Shown piece by piece: positions 8,266 through 15,509 of a DNA stretch of 63,388 bases (the stretch's first letter is position 1; every line of letters starts with the position of its first letter). Both the position numbers and the translations under genes were made by a program. The stretch is taken from NCBI GenBank assembly GCA_034435435.1, contig DAOTXN010000053.1, forward strand, positions 1 to 63,388. Reading direction: 5' to 3'. The stretch comes from DAOTXN01 sp034435435 (lineage in GTDB: Bacteria; Chloroflexota; Anaerolineae; S140-20). The notes under the pieces are model-generated. The model was not told the DNA's origin. It did not search any database and was given only the letters and a program-made list of their open reading frames with translations.

Positions 8266-8293
8266 TTGACAAGTGGGTTGATTGGGCTATAAT
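8266..8293 (+). promoter_or_regulatory. Sigma-70 promoter for tRNA-Leu
   Basis: TTGACA, a 16-bp spacer and a perfect TATAAT end nine bases before the first tRNA nucleotide, so transcription would start at or just before the mature 5' end. Confidence 0.8.
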
Positions 8294-8302
8294 AACCTTC
8301 AC

Positions 8303-8384
8303 GCCCCGGTGGCGGAATTGGCATACGCAGCAGGTTGAGGGCCTGTGCCCTTTGGGCGTGGAGGTTCGAGTCCTCTCCGGGGCA
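8303..8384 (+). tRNA. tRNA-Leu (anticodon GAG)
   Basis: Class II tRNA of 82 nt. The acceptor stem GCCCCGG pairs with CCGGGGC, followed by discriminator A. The anticodon stem GCAGG/CCTGT closes a loop TTGAGGG with anticodon GAG, reading CUC and CUU. The long variable arm (GCCC TTT GGGC) is typical of leucine tRNAs, and the T arm GGAGG TTCGAGT CCTCT is intact with one G-U pair. CCA is not encoded. It has its own promoter and terminator. Confidence 0.95.
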
Positions 8385-8406
8385 TTGCGAGGATCCAGAT
8401 GAGCAA

Positions 8407-8446
8407 ACGGACCGCCTTGAAAAAGGCGGTCCGTCTTTTGTTTTTT
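8407..8446 (+). terminator. Rho-independent terminator after tRNA-Leu
   Basis: A 12-bp perfect stem (ACGGACCGCCTT / AAGGCGGTCCGT) with a GAAA tetraloop is followed by CTTTTGTTTTTT. Its T tract abuts the stop codon of the convergent selenoprotein gene. Confidence 0.92.
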
Positions 8447-9110
8447 ACTCTACGGGGTCTGGCTCGGCCATTAAGGCCTGGATGATCGCTTCGGTCTCAT
8501 CGTAGGCCCCCTCGCCGATGTGCCTGTAACGGATGTGACCGGTCTTGTCTAGTACGTAGCGAGTGGGCCAATAACGTTGTTGGTAGGCCCGCCAGGTCTG
8601 TCCGTCGTTGTCGATGGCTACCGGATAAGCTACGCCCAATCGTTGCGTGGCGGCGACCACATTGTTATAGCCCTTTTCGTATTCAAACTCGGGATAATGC
8701 ACGCCGATCACCTCAAAATCGTCCCCGGTGTATGTTTCGTACCATTCCCTGACCCAGGGAATCACGTGCTGACAGTTGCTTCAGCCATAGGTCCAGAATT
8801 CGACCAGCACGACCTTGCCGCGTAGCCTCTCAAGCGAAAGTGGCGTGTCGGTGTTGATCCACACCTGGTTGTTAAAGTCAGGGGCCAGGCCCAAGTCGGG
8901 TAGCGTGTGGACCAGTTCGGAACGCGGCTCTGCAACCGGCTCGGAAACGGTTTCTATTGAATCTGCTCGAATCTCGGGTTTTGGCTCAGACATAGCGCTG
9001 GCCAGGCCCGAACGCCCCAACTCAGCCGGTTGGGTCGAGCAGGCCCCCAAGCCAAGTCCGACAATGAACAGGGTTGCTGTCAGAGTGTGTTTCACGGTAA
9101 ACATCGTCAT
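8445..9110 (-). CDS. Thioredoxin-like lipoprotein, predicted selenoprotein (UxxC)
   Basis: Predicted 221-residue extracytoplasmic thiol-disulfide oxidoreductase. A lipoprotein signal ends in GLGLGAC, then comes a linker and a TlpA/DipZ-type redoxin domain (VWINTDTPLSLERLRGKVVL). The active site reads EFWTYG-UGA-SNCQHVIP: the UGA at 8781-8783 (codon 110) replaces the first Cys of the family CxNC motif. Downstream, the frame continues without damage for 111 codons through the cis-Pro motif YWPTRYVLD and ends in TAA. A perfect 8-bp hairpin with loop GGU begins 18 nt after the UGA (separate entry). I therefore read UGA as selenocysteine, not as a stop. GGAGG precedes two possible starts, ATG 9110 (used) and ATG 9104. 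Without recoding, a 109-residue truncated product would result. A second gene with the same design lies at 61.1-61.7 kb. Confidence 0.85.
8744..8762 (-). promoter_or_regulatory. Predicted bacterial SECIS hairpin
   Basis: In the mRNA sense, ATTCCCTG pairs perfectly with CAGGGAAT around the triloop GGT. It lies inside the coding region; the loop begins 26 nt after the UGA codon. The published bacterial SECIS model, as I recall it, asks for an apical loop with a G in its first two positions about 16-37 nt downstream of the UGA, and this hairpin satisfies both. Confidence 0.8.
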
Positions 9111-9203
9111 CACACCTCCGACAGTCACTTTAACTGAAAATGCTTACAAAAAACTTGACGCTTCTTACAAGAATATTACCGTCGGCGGCTATCGAAAGTC
9201 GCC

Positions 9204-11756
9204 CTACAGGCTGCGTAACCAGACGGTAAAGGTACTGCCCTTTCCTACCTGGCTCTCTACCGTAATCTGCCCGGCGTGCCGATCCACGATTTCTTTGCAA
9301 ATCGCCAATCCTAGCCCGGTACCCGGCGCGTCGCTGGCCCGGCCGGCCTGGCCACGAAAAAAGCGCTCGAACAGGCGCGTGTAATCCTCTGCCGAGATAC
9401 CCGGTCCGGTGTCGCTCACACTCACTGTGCCCCAGACTTGCCCTCCGACCTGCGCTGTGCTGGTGTAGAGGGTGATAGCGCCGCCTGCCGGGGTGTAGTT
9501 GATGGCGTTGGTGAGCAGGTTGGTGATGACCTGTTCGATGAGCTTGGCGTCGGCCAGAACCAGCGGCAGGTCCGTATGCGTTTTCACATCCAACGCCAAG
9601 CCCCGATCGGCGATCAGTGCAGCACGGTCGGCGGCCAGCGTGCGCACCAGCAGGTTTAGGTCGGTGGGTCGCAGATTTGTCTGCATCTTGCCCAGTTCAA
9701 GTCGCGACAGATCCAGCAACCCCTCGATGAGCGTTTGCAGGCGGCCAGTCTCGCGATGCAAAACGTCCATATAGAGCTGGTGTTTGTCGGGGCGACCCTG
9801 CGTGAGCAATGTGAGATAAAGCTTGATATTGGCGAGCGGCGTGCGCAACTCGTGGCTTACGTTACTGACAAACTCAGATTTGACCCGGTCGGCGCTCGTC
9901 GCCCGCTCCAACGCCATCTGGAGTTCGGAGGTACGCGCCGCGACCAGCGTCTCCAGATTCTTCGTGTGAAGTTCGAGTTCCTCGCGCAACCAGCTCTGAT
10001 GAATGCCGACCGCCAGTTGGTTGGCTACCTCACGGGCGATCTCGATGTGCTCGAGCGCAAAGGCGCCTGGTTTCTCAGTCCCCAGGTTGAGGGAACCGAT
10101 CAGTTCATGGTGTGCGGCCAGTGGCACGTTGATAAAAGCACGCACCCCCTCCGCTTGCAAGGTGCGCTCTAACGCCGAGGGGGAGGAAAGCGCCAGTATA
10201 TCTTCTACCACGTGGATCTCGTTTCGCCGCAGTGTCTCCACATTTTCATACAGGTCTAGGGGAAAGCGACTGTCTTTTCGAGCCTGTGTGTCTCCGTCGG
10301 CGTCGACTGCCAGCACCTGGAGCTGGTTGTTTTCCCAGTCGAACAGCGTAACGCTAGCGCGCTGACAGGGTACCAGTTGGCGCACCCGCTTTAGGGTGGC
10401 CTGTGCAATGGCTTGCGGCGACTGGGCAGCCAGGGTTGCCTGGTCGATCTCGCGCAGGTTTTCCAGGCGTTTGGCATATTGGCGCAAGGCTTCTTCGGCC
10501 CGTACTCGCCGGGTGATGTCGGCAAAGACAGCCATCGTGCCGGCAAAACGGCCCGTCTCCGGATCAAAGCGAGGGTTGCCGCTGACAATGGCGTGAATCC
10601 GCTCGCCATCTTTGCGCAATAGTTGCAGCTCGTACCGATCAGCCTCGCCGCGCGTCCGTCGCGCGTCGGCGGCCTGCACAATGGGATGCTGGTCGGGTGG
10701 GATGATGATCGTCCAATGTCGGCCTATGAGCTCGTCGACCATATAACCCAGCAGCGTGGCCGCTGCCGGATTGACAAAGGTGAAATATCCATCGGCGTCT
10801 TGCACAACGATGCCTTCGCCTACGTTTTGGACGATGCTTTCGTTAAATTCTTTGAGTCGTCGGACCTCTTTTTCGGCCCGCCTGCGTTCGGTAATGTCTT
10901 CACCAATGCTCATCGTGCCCGCCGGTTTGCCTTCAGGGTCGAGGAGCAGCGTGTTATTCCAGGCGATCAGGCGTTCCTGCCCGCTTTTGGTGAGGATGGG
11001 ATTTTCGTAGTGCGGGTGCAAACCTTGGACAAGCAGCTCGGCAAAGACCACATCCAGCGCCGGGCGATTCCTTGGTGGGATAAAGATCTGAAACCAATCC
11101 TGGCCTAGTACTTCCTCACGGGTATAACCTGTCAGTTCCAACAGGTAAGGGTTGGCATAAACCACCCGGCCTTCCGGCCCCAAACCCACGGCGACGAGGT
11201 GGACGCTATCCAACAAGGTGCGGAAACGGCGCTCGGCCTCCCAAAGTTTCCACTCGGCCTGCATTTGCGGCGCAATGTCGTGAGCCATCAGCACGGCAAA
11301 ACTGGCACTGGCATAATCTATGCGAGTTGCGCCAGACACCGGCTGAACCTGTATGCGTAGATGCCGCTGCAAAACTCTATCTTCGATCTGCCGTTCTGTG
11401 GGGCGACCCTGGGCCAAACCGGCCCAAGCTTCGGTCAACAAAGTGACCAGATAGCAAGCCGGGTCGGCGCAGTTGGGGTGCAAAAGAGAGTGCAGCTCCC
11501 GGCCCTTGACATTCACGACCCGCCCCAACCCCCAGGCTTCGAGAGTTCTGTTGGCGCGTAAAATCCGCCCTTGTTGATCTAGCAGGCAAATGAGCTGCGG
11601 GAGCGAATCGACCGTCGCTTCCCATTCTTGCTTGGCCTGCTCGACCAGCGCCAGGGTTTCCTGGAGATCCTCTCCGTTCGGCGCAGAGTGCGATTCTGAA
11701 ATGCGTTGGCGCGAGCCATTCAAATCTGACCGTAATTGAGCCTGATCGTGTTCCAT
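9204..11756 (-). CDS. Multi-PAS/GAF hybrid-sensing histidine kinase
   Basis: An 850-residue soluble sensor kinase without membrane helices. Domain order: an N-terminal PAS (about 40-150), two further PAS/PAC units (about 170-290 and 300-425, each ending in an ITERRRAE- or ITRRVRAE-type linker), a GAF domain (about 435-600), a short coiled coil, HisKA with the phospho-acceptor H near 634 in SNVSHELRTPLANI, and an HATPase_c domain with DTGPGISAEDYTRLFERFF and GTGLGLAICKEIV. All catalytic boxes look intact. The PAS domains probably sense redox, light or small ligands in the cytoplasm. No response regulator is adjacent, so it is an orphan here. Downstream of it lies the seleno-thioredoxin gene (94-bp gap), possibly co-transcribed. 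Confidence 0.9.
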   Translation of the reverse strand: MEHDQAQLRSDLNGSRQRISESHSAPNGEDLQETLALVEQAKQEWEATVDSLPQLICLLDQQGRILRANRTLEAWGLGRVVNVKGRELHSLLHPNCADPACYLVTLLTEAWAGLAQGRPTERQIEDRVLQRHLRIQVQPVSGATRIDYASASFAVLMAHDIAPQMQAEWKLWEAERRFRTLLDSVHLVAVGLGPEGRVVYANPYLLELTGYTREEVLGQDWFQIFIPPRNRPALDVVFAELLVQGLHPHYENPILTKSGQERLIAWNNTLLLDPEGKPAGTMSIGEDITERRRAEKEVRRLKEFNESIVQNVGEGIVVQDADGYFTFVNPAAATLLGYMVDELIGRHWTIIIPPDQHPIVQAADARRTRGEADRYELQLLRKDGERIHAIVSGNPRFDPETGRFAGTMAVFADITRRVRAEEALRQYAKRLENLREIDQATLAAQSPQAIAQATLKRVRQLVPCQRASVTLFDWENNQLQVLAVDADGDTQARKDSRFPLDLYENVETLRRNEIHVVEDILALSSPSALERTLQAEGVRAFINVPLAAHHELIGSLNLGTEKPGAFALEHIEIAREVANQLAVGIHQSWLREELELHTKNLETLVAARTSELQMALERATSADRVKSEFVSNVSHELRTPLANIKLYLTLLTQGRPDKHQLYMDVLHRETGRLQTLIEGLLDLSRLELGKMQTNLRPTDLNLLVRTLAADRAALIADRGLALDVKTHTDLPLVLADAKLIEQVITNLLTNAINYTPAGGAITLYTSTAQVGGQVWGTVSVSDTGPGISAEDYTRLFERFFRGQAGRASDAPGTGLGLAICKEIVDRHAGQITVESQVGKGSTFTVWLRSL

Positions 11757-11793
11757 CCGTGTGACATACCTGACTTACGTGCTACTATTAAAC

Positions 11794-11821
11794 AGTATAG
11801 CACAGTTTGGGCCAACTTCAA
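11794..11821 (-). promoter_or_regulatory. Putative promoter of the histidine kinase
   Basis: On the minus strand TTGAAG, a 16-bp spacer and TATACT lie about 38 bp before the kinase start codon. Confidence 0.5.
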
Positions 11822-11906
11822 TGCCTGCGATCAACTCAGGCGCATTTCTGGCATGTGGAGCCTATCCACCCCTCAGATTGAAATGCGCCTCTGCTGACTC
11901 CACCAT

Positions 11907-11935
11907 TTGCCTATGGATTCTGTTAGGGCTATAAT
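11907..11935 (+). promoter_or_regulatory. Promoter of the polyphosphate operon
   Basis: TTGCCT, a 17-bp spacer and a perfect TATAAT lie about 60 bp before the first PPK2 gene. It is arranged divergently from the kinase promoter. Confidence 0.65.
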
Positions 11936-11994
11936 ATCGGTATCCTTTTATACGTCTTTGGCCCGCGTGTTTCCGTTGAAAAGGAGCAGGCTCT

Positions 11995-12753
11995 ATGCTG
12001 GAAAAAGTCGACCTGTCGAAAAAACTGACTAAAGAGGAGTACAAACAGCTTTTCCCTCCACTGCGTCAGCGGCTCTACGACGTACAGAAAACCTGCTGGG
12101 ACGCCTTGATCCCCACCGTGATCCTATTTGAGGGCTGGGATGCCGCCGGCAAAGGGACCAACATCAATCTACTGACCGGTCGTCTCGACCCCCGCGGCTT
12201 CAAGGTGTACCCTATCCGTGAGGCGCGTACCTACGAAAAAGCCCATCCCTGGCTGTGGAGGTTCTGGCTCAAGCTGCCCGACTATGGCGAGATGGCGATA
12301 TTTGACCGCACGTGGTACGGGCGCGTCCTGGTGGAGCGGGTAGAAGGGTTGACTCCCGAGCGCGAATGGCGACGCGCCTACCGTGACATCGTGGAATTTG
12401 AGCAACAGATTACCGACGATGACTATGTCATTGTCAAGTTTTGGCTGCACATCAGCAAAGCGGAGCAAAAGCGGCGCTTTAAAAAGATCGAAAAGGACCC
12501 GCTCAACTGGTGGCGCGTCACCAAAGAAGACTGGGAACACCACGCCAAATACGACGAATATTTGTTGGCCGTCGAAGAAATGCTAGAGCGCACCGAGACC
12601 GAATATGCTCCCTGGACCATCGTCGAGGCCACCGACCGGCACTGGGTGCGGTTCAAGATTTTTGAGACCATTGTGCTCGCCATGGAAGAGGCGCTCAAAG
12701 AGCGCGGCGTCGAGGTGGTGGCGCCCGCGGCGGCAGACCTGGTGGACGATTAG
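11995..12753 (+). CDS. Polyphosphate kinase 2 family protein (first copy)
   Basis: A 252-residue PPK2-family phosphotransferase that moves phosphate between polyphosphate and nucleotides. Walker A is GWDAAGKGTN near residue 48; the Walker B region reads AIFDRTWYGRVLVERVEG; the lid module ends with DPLNWWRVTKEDWEHH. The sequence is closest to the halves of the two-domain polyphosphate:AMP phosphotransferase (class II PPK2), here present as separate genes. AAGGAG precedes the ATG. A second PPK2 starts 10 bp downstream, and a CYTH-CHAD protein follows with a 4-bp overlap, so the three form an operon. Nucleotide preference (AMP or NDP) cannot be read from the sequence. Confidence 0.92.
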   Translation: MLEKVDLSKKLTKEEYKQLFPPLRQRLYDVQKTCWDALIPTVILFEGWDAAGKGTNINLLTGRLDPRGFKVYPIREARTYEKAHPWLWRFWLKLPDYGEMAIFDRTWYGRVLVERVEGLTPEREWRRAYRDIVEFEQQITDDDYVIVKFWLHISKAEQKRRFKKIEKDPLNWWRVTKEDWEHHAKYDEYLLAVEEMLERTETEYAPWTIVEATDRHWVRFKIFETIVLAMEEALKERGVEVVAPAAADLVDD

Positions 12754-12763
12754 GAGGCGCGCG

Positions 12764-13549
12764 ATGCTAGAAAAGATCGATCTCGGCAAGGCCCTGACGC
12801 GCAAGGAATATAAACAGCAACTCGTTCAATACCAGGTCCAATTGGGTCAACTGGGCTATCAAGTGTACATCCAAAAACGACCGGTGATCATCGTTTACGA
12901 GGGTTGGGACGCCAGCGGCAAGGGCGGCAACATCAAGCGCGTAACCGAAGCGCTCGACCCGCGCGGTTACGTGGTGCACCCCATCGCCGCGCCGGCCGGC
13001 GAGGACAAAACCCATCATTACTTGTGGCGCTTTTGGCGCCGCCTGCCCGAAAAGGGCCAGATCGCCATTTTTGACCGCAGTTGGTACGGGCGGGTGATGG
13101 TCGAACGCGTCGAGGGCTTTTGTACCGAAGACGAGTGGAAGCGCGCCTTTCGCGAGATCAACCAGTTTGAGCGCATGCTGGTCGATTTTGGCACGGTCCT
13201 GGTCAAGTTCTGGATCCACATCAGCCCCGAAGAGCAATTGGCGCGCTTTGAAGCCCGCCAGGATACGGCCTATAAAGCCTGGAAGCTGACCAACGAGGAC
13301 TGGCGCAACCGCGCCAAGTGGGACCAGTATCAGGAGGCGGTCGAGGATATGTTGCTCAAGACCAGCACCATCACGGCCCCCTGGACCATCGTTGAAGGCA
13401 ATAGCAAATACTATGCCCGCGTCAAGGCTCTCAGAACCATCGTCGAGACGCTGGAGCGCGGTCTAGATCCTTTTGATGCTACCGCCCCCCATTTGCCACC
13501 CTTGCCAGAGTCTAAAGAGGGCAAGAAGAAAAGCAAAAAGAAAAAATGA
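12764..13549 (+). CDS. Polyphosphate kinase 2 family protein (second copy)
   Basis: A 261-residue PPK2 paralogue of the preceding gene. Walker A is GWDASGKGGNIKR, Walker B region IAIFDRSWYGRVMVERVEGF, lid residues KLTNEDWRNRAKWDQY. A lysine-rich tail (about the last 15 residues) is absent from the first copy and could bind polyphosphate. GGAGG precedes this ATG; the longer upstream frame overlaps the first gene and lacks support. Both copies keep their P-loops, so they may work as a heteromer that mimics the fused two-domain enzyme, or on different nucleotides. The stop codon overlaps the ATG of the CYTH-CHAD gene (ATGA). Confidence 0.92.
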   Translation: MLEKIDLGKALTRKEYKQQLVQYQVQLGQLGYQVYIQKRPVIIVYEGWDASGKGGNIKRVTEALDPRGYVVHPIAAPAGEDKTHHYLWRFWRRLPEKGQIAIFDRSWYGRVMVERVEGFCTEDEWKRAFREINQFERMLVDFGTVLVKFWIHISPEEQLARFEARQDTAYKAWKLTNEDWRNRAKWDQYQEAVEDMLLKTSTITAPWTIVEGNSKYYARVKALRTIVETLERGLDPFDATAPHLPPLPESKEGKKKSKKKK

Positions 13550-15444
13550 TCGAAATCGAGGCCAAGTTTTCGGTGCCTGACCGGGCTGCCTTTGACCGAC
13601 TGTGTCAGATCGACGCACTGGCGGGCTATTGGCTAACCGCAACGAGCGTCAAGCAGGTCCATGACCGCTACCTGGACACCGCCGACCGCGCCTTCCTGCG
13701 GGCCGGATATGCCTTGCGGCTGCGCGAAAAAGACGGTGCGCGAATCGCCACCCTCAAGGAGCTGGGCGGCGCCGACCCCGGCAGCCCCATCCACCGACGG
13801 GCCGAGCACGAAGTAGCCGTAGACGGCGCTGATCCCGCCACGTGGCCTGCTGGCCAGGCCCGCGACCTGGCGCTGAGATTGAGTGGCGGGCGCCCCTTGC
13901 ACGAGCTTTTCGCTTTGCACCAGGAGCGCCATCTGCGTCTGCTGCGCGCAGGGGCGGCCAGCGAATTTCCACCCATGGCCGAAATGAGTCTGGATGTCGT
14001 CACGGCAAACGTCGGTGGTGCAGAACACATGTATCTGGAGCTGGAAATCGAGTTGCTGGAGGCGGGCGCTGCGACCGATCTGGCTGCCCTCGCCGACGAA
14101 TTGCGCACCGTCTGGGGTTTGGCTCCCGAGCCGCGTTCCAAATTCGAGCGTGGTTTGCAGGAACTAGACAAGAGGATAGGTCAGGTGCTCACCGCAAATG
14201 AACGAGCCGAACTGGAAAACCTGGTTGAGAACGCTCCCCGTTCCGAACAGCGCCGCGCTCGTATCCTGTTGCTGGCGGACGCCGGTCACACGACCGCCGC
14301 CATCGCAACCGAGGTGGGCCTCAGCTCGCGCCAGGTGCGGCGCTGGCGGGCTGCCTTTCGGGAGAAAAGGATGGCTATTTTCCCCGGCGCAGAGACGCAC
14401 GAAACAGAGACCGAGATCCATGAGATAGCCTTTGCGTCAGAAGCATCTGTTTCAGAAAAGACCTGGACATTACCGTTCGCGCTGCCCGAACTCGCGTCGC
14501 CAGGCATCCGACCCGACGATCCTATGAGCGAGGCCGGGCGCAAAACCCTGTGGTTCCATTTCGTGCGCATGCTCCTACACGAACCCGGCACGCGCCTGGG
14601 CGCAGACATCGAAGAACTACACGACATGCGCGTGGCGACGCGCCGCATGCGAGCCGCCATGCGCGTGTTCGGCGACTTTTTTGAGCCGGAGGCCATCGCG
14701 CCGTTCACCAAAGGCATCCGCCGCGTGACCCGCGCCCTCGGCCCCGTGCGCGACCTGGACGTGTTTGAAGAAAAGGCCGGACATTACCTGCAAACATTGT
14801 CCGAAACAGCGCGTGGCAGTCTGGATCCGCTGCTCGAAACCTGGCATGCGCAGCGCCAGAACGCTCGCGAAAACATGCTTGCCTTACTCGACAGCGGTCG
14901 CTACCATAAATTCGTGCGCGAGTTCGCCGATTTTTTACAGACTACAGGGGCCGGCGCATTACCCCTCCCGCGCGGTCAACCCACGCCATATCAGGTGCGG
15001 CACGTCGCGCCCCGACTCATCTATACCCGCTACGAGACGGTGCGCGCTTATGAGACGGTCCTGGACAACGCCCAGATCGAGACGCTGCATGCGCTGCGCA
15101 TCGACTTTAAATACTTGCGCTACACGCTGGAATTTCTGGACGAGGTGCTGGCTTCCGAGGGCGGGTCGGTCATCAAAGAGGTCAAAAAGATGCAGGACCA
15201 CCTAGGCGACCTGAACGACGCCGAGGTGGCCATCGGTTTGTTGAACGACTTTTTACAAAACTGGGATGCCGCCCAAGCTAACGTGCCGTTGAGCCAGCGT
15301 CGCAGCGTCGAAGGAATCGTCACCTATCTGGCCGCCCGTCACGCGGAGAAACATCGCCTGTTGACCGGCTTTCCAGAGGTGTGGGCTAATTTCAACCGAG
15401 ACGAGGTGCGTCGCTGGCTGGCGTTGGCCGTCGCCGCGCTTTAG
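13546..15444 (+). CDS. CYTH-HTH-CHAD polyphosphate-associated protein
   Basis: A 632-residue three-part protein. Residues 1-200 are a CYTH/triphosphate-tunnel domain beginning with the diagnostic EIEAKFSV (ExExK) and continuing with YLDTADRAFLRAGYALRLRE. Residues about 215-280 are a helix-turn-helix of the HTH_29/IS630 type (AAIATEVGLSSRQVRRWRAAF). Residues about 325-630 are a CHAD domain, with IEELHDMRVATRRMRAAMRVF and LHALRIDFKYLRYTLEFLDE carrying the conserved histidines and arginines. CHAD domains bind inorganic polyphosphate, and CYTH domains hydrolyse or sense tri- and polyphosphate, which fits the two PPK2 genes just upstream. The middle HTH suggests DNA binding, possibly targeting the protein to the nucleoid or making it a polyphosphate-responsive regulator (inference). 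Confidence 0.92.
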   Translation: MIEIEAKFSVPDRAAFDRLCQIDALAGYWLTATSVKQVHDRYLDTADRAFLRAGYALRLREKDGARIATLKELGGADPGSPIHRRAEHEVAVDGADPATWPAGQARDLALRLSGGRPLHELFALHQERHLRLLRAGAASEFPPMAEMSLDVVTANVGGAEHMYLELEIELLEAGAATDLAALADELRTVWGLAPEPRSKFERGLQELDKRIGQVLTANERAELENLVENAPRSEQRRARILLLADAGHTTAAIATEVGLSSRQVRRWRAAFREKRMAIFPGAETHETETEIHEIAFASEASVSEKTWTLPFALPELASPGIRPDDPMSEAGRKTLWFHFVRMLLHEPGTRLGADIEELHDMRVATRRMRAAMRVFGDFFEPEAIAPFTKGIRRVTRALGPVRDLDVFEEKAGHYLQTLSETARGSLDPLLETWHAQRQNARENMLALLDSGRYHKFVREFADFLQTTGAGALPLPRGQPTPYQVRHVAPRLIYTRYETVRAYETVLDNAQIETLHALRIDFKYLRYTLEFLDEVLASEGGSVIKEVKKMQDHLGDLNDAEVAIGLLNDFLQNWDAAQANVPLSQRRSVEGIVTYLAARHAEKHRLLTGFPEVWANFNRDEVRRWLALAVAAL

Positions 15445-15447
15445 AGA

Positions 15448-15486
15448 GACGAAAGACGGAGGAAAGGTTCGTCGTTCGTCCTTCGT
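15448..15486. repeat. GACGAAAGAC-type inverted filler repeat
   Basis: GACGAAAGACGGA faces TCGTCGTTCGTCCTTCGT across a short loop in the gap before the acyl-CoA mutase gene. It belongs to the same family as the repeats at 42.7, 45.6 and 46.4 kb. Confidence 0.6.
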
Positions 15487-15509
15487 GGTGTGATTGAGGA
15501 AGGGACCAA

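Noticed and set aside
8781..8783. Treating the UGA in the 8.4-kb thioredoxin gene as a plain nonsense mutation
   Set aside because: It falls exactly on the catalytic Cys codon, the downstream half is undamaged, a fitting hairpin is present and a second gene shows the same arrangement.
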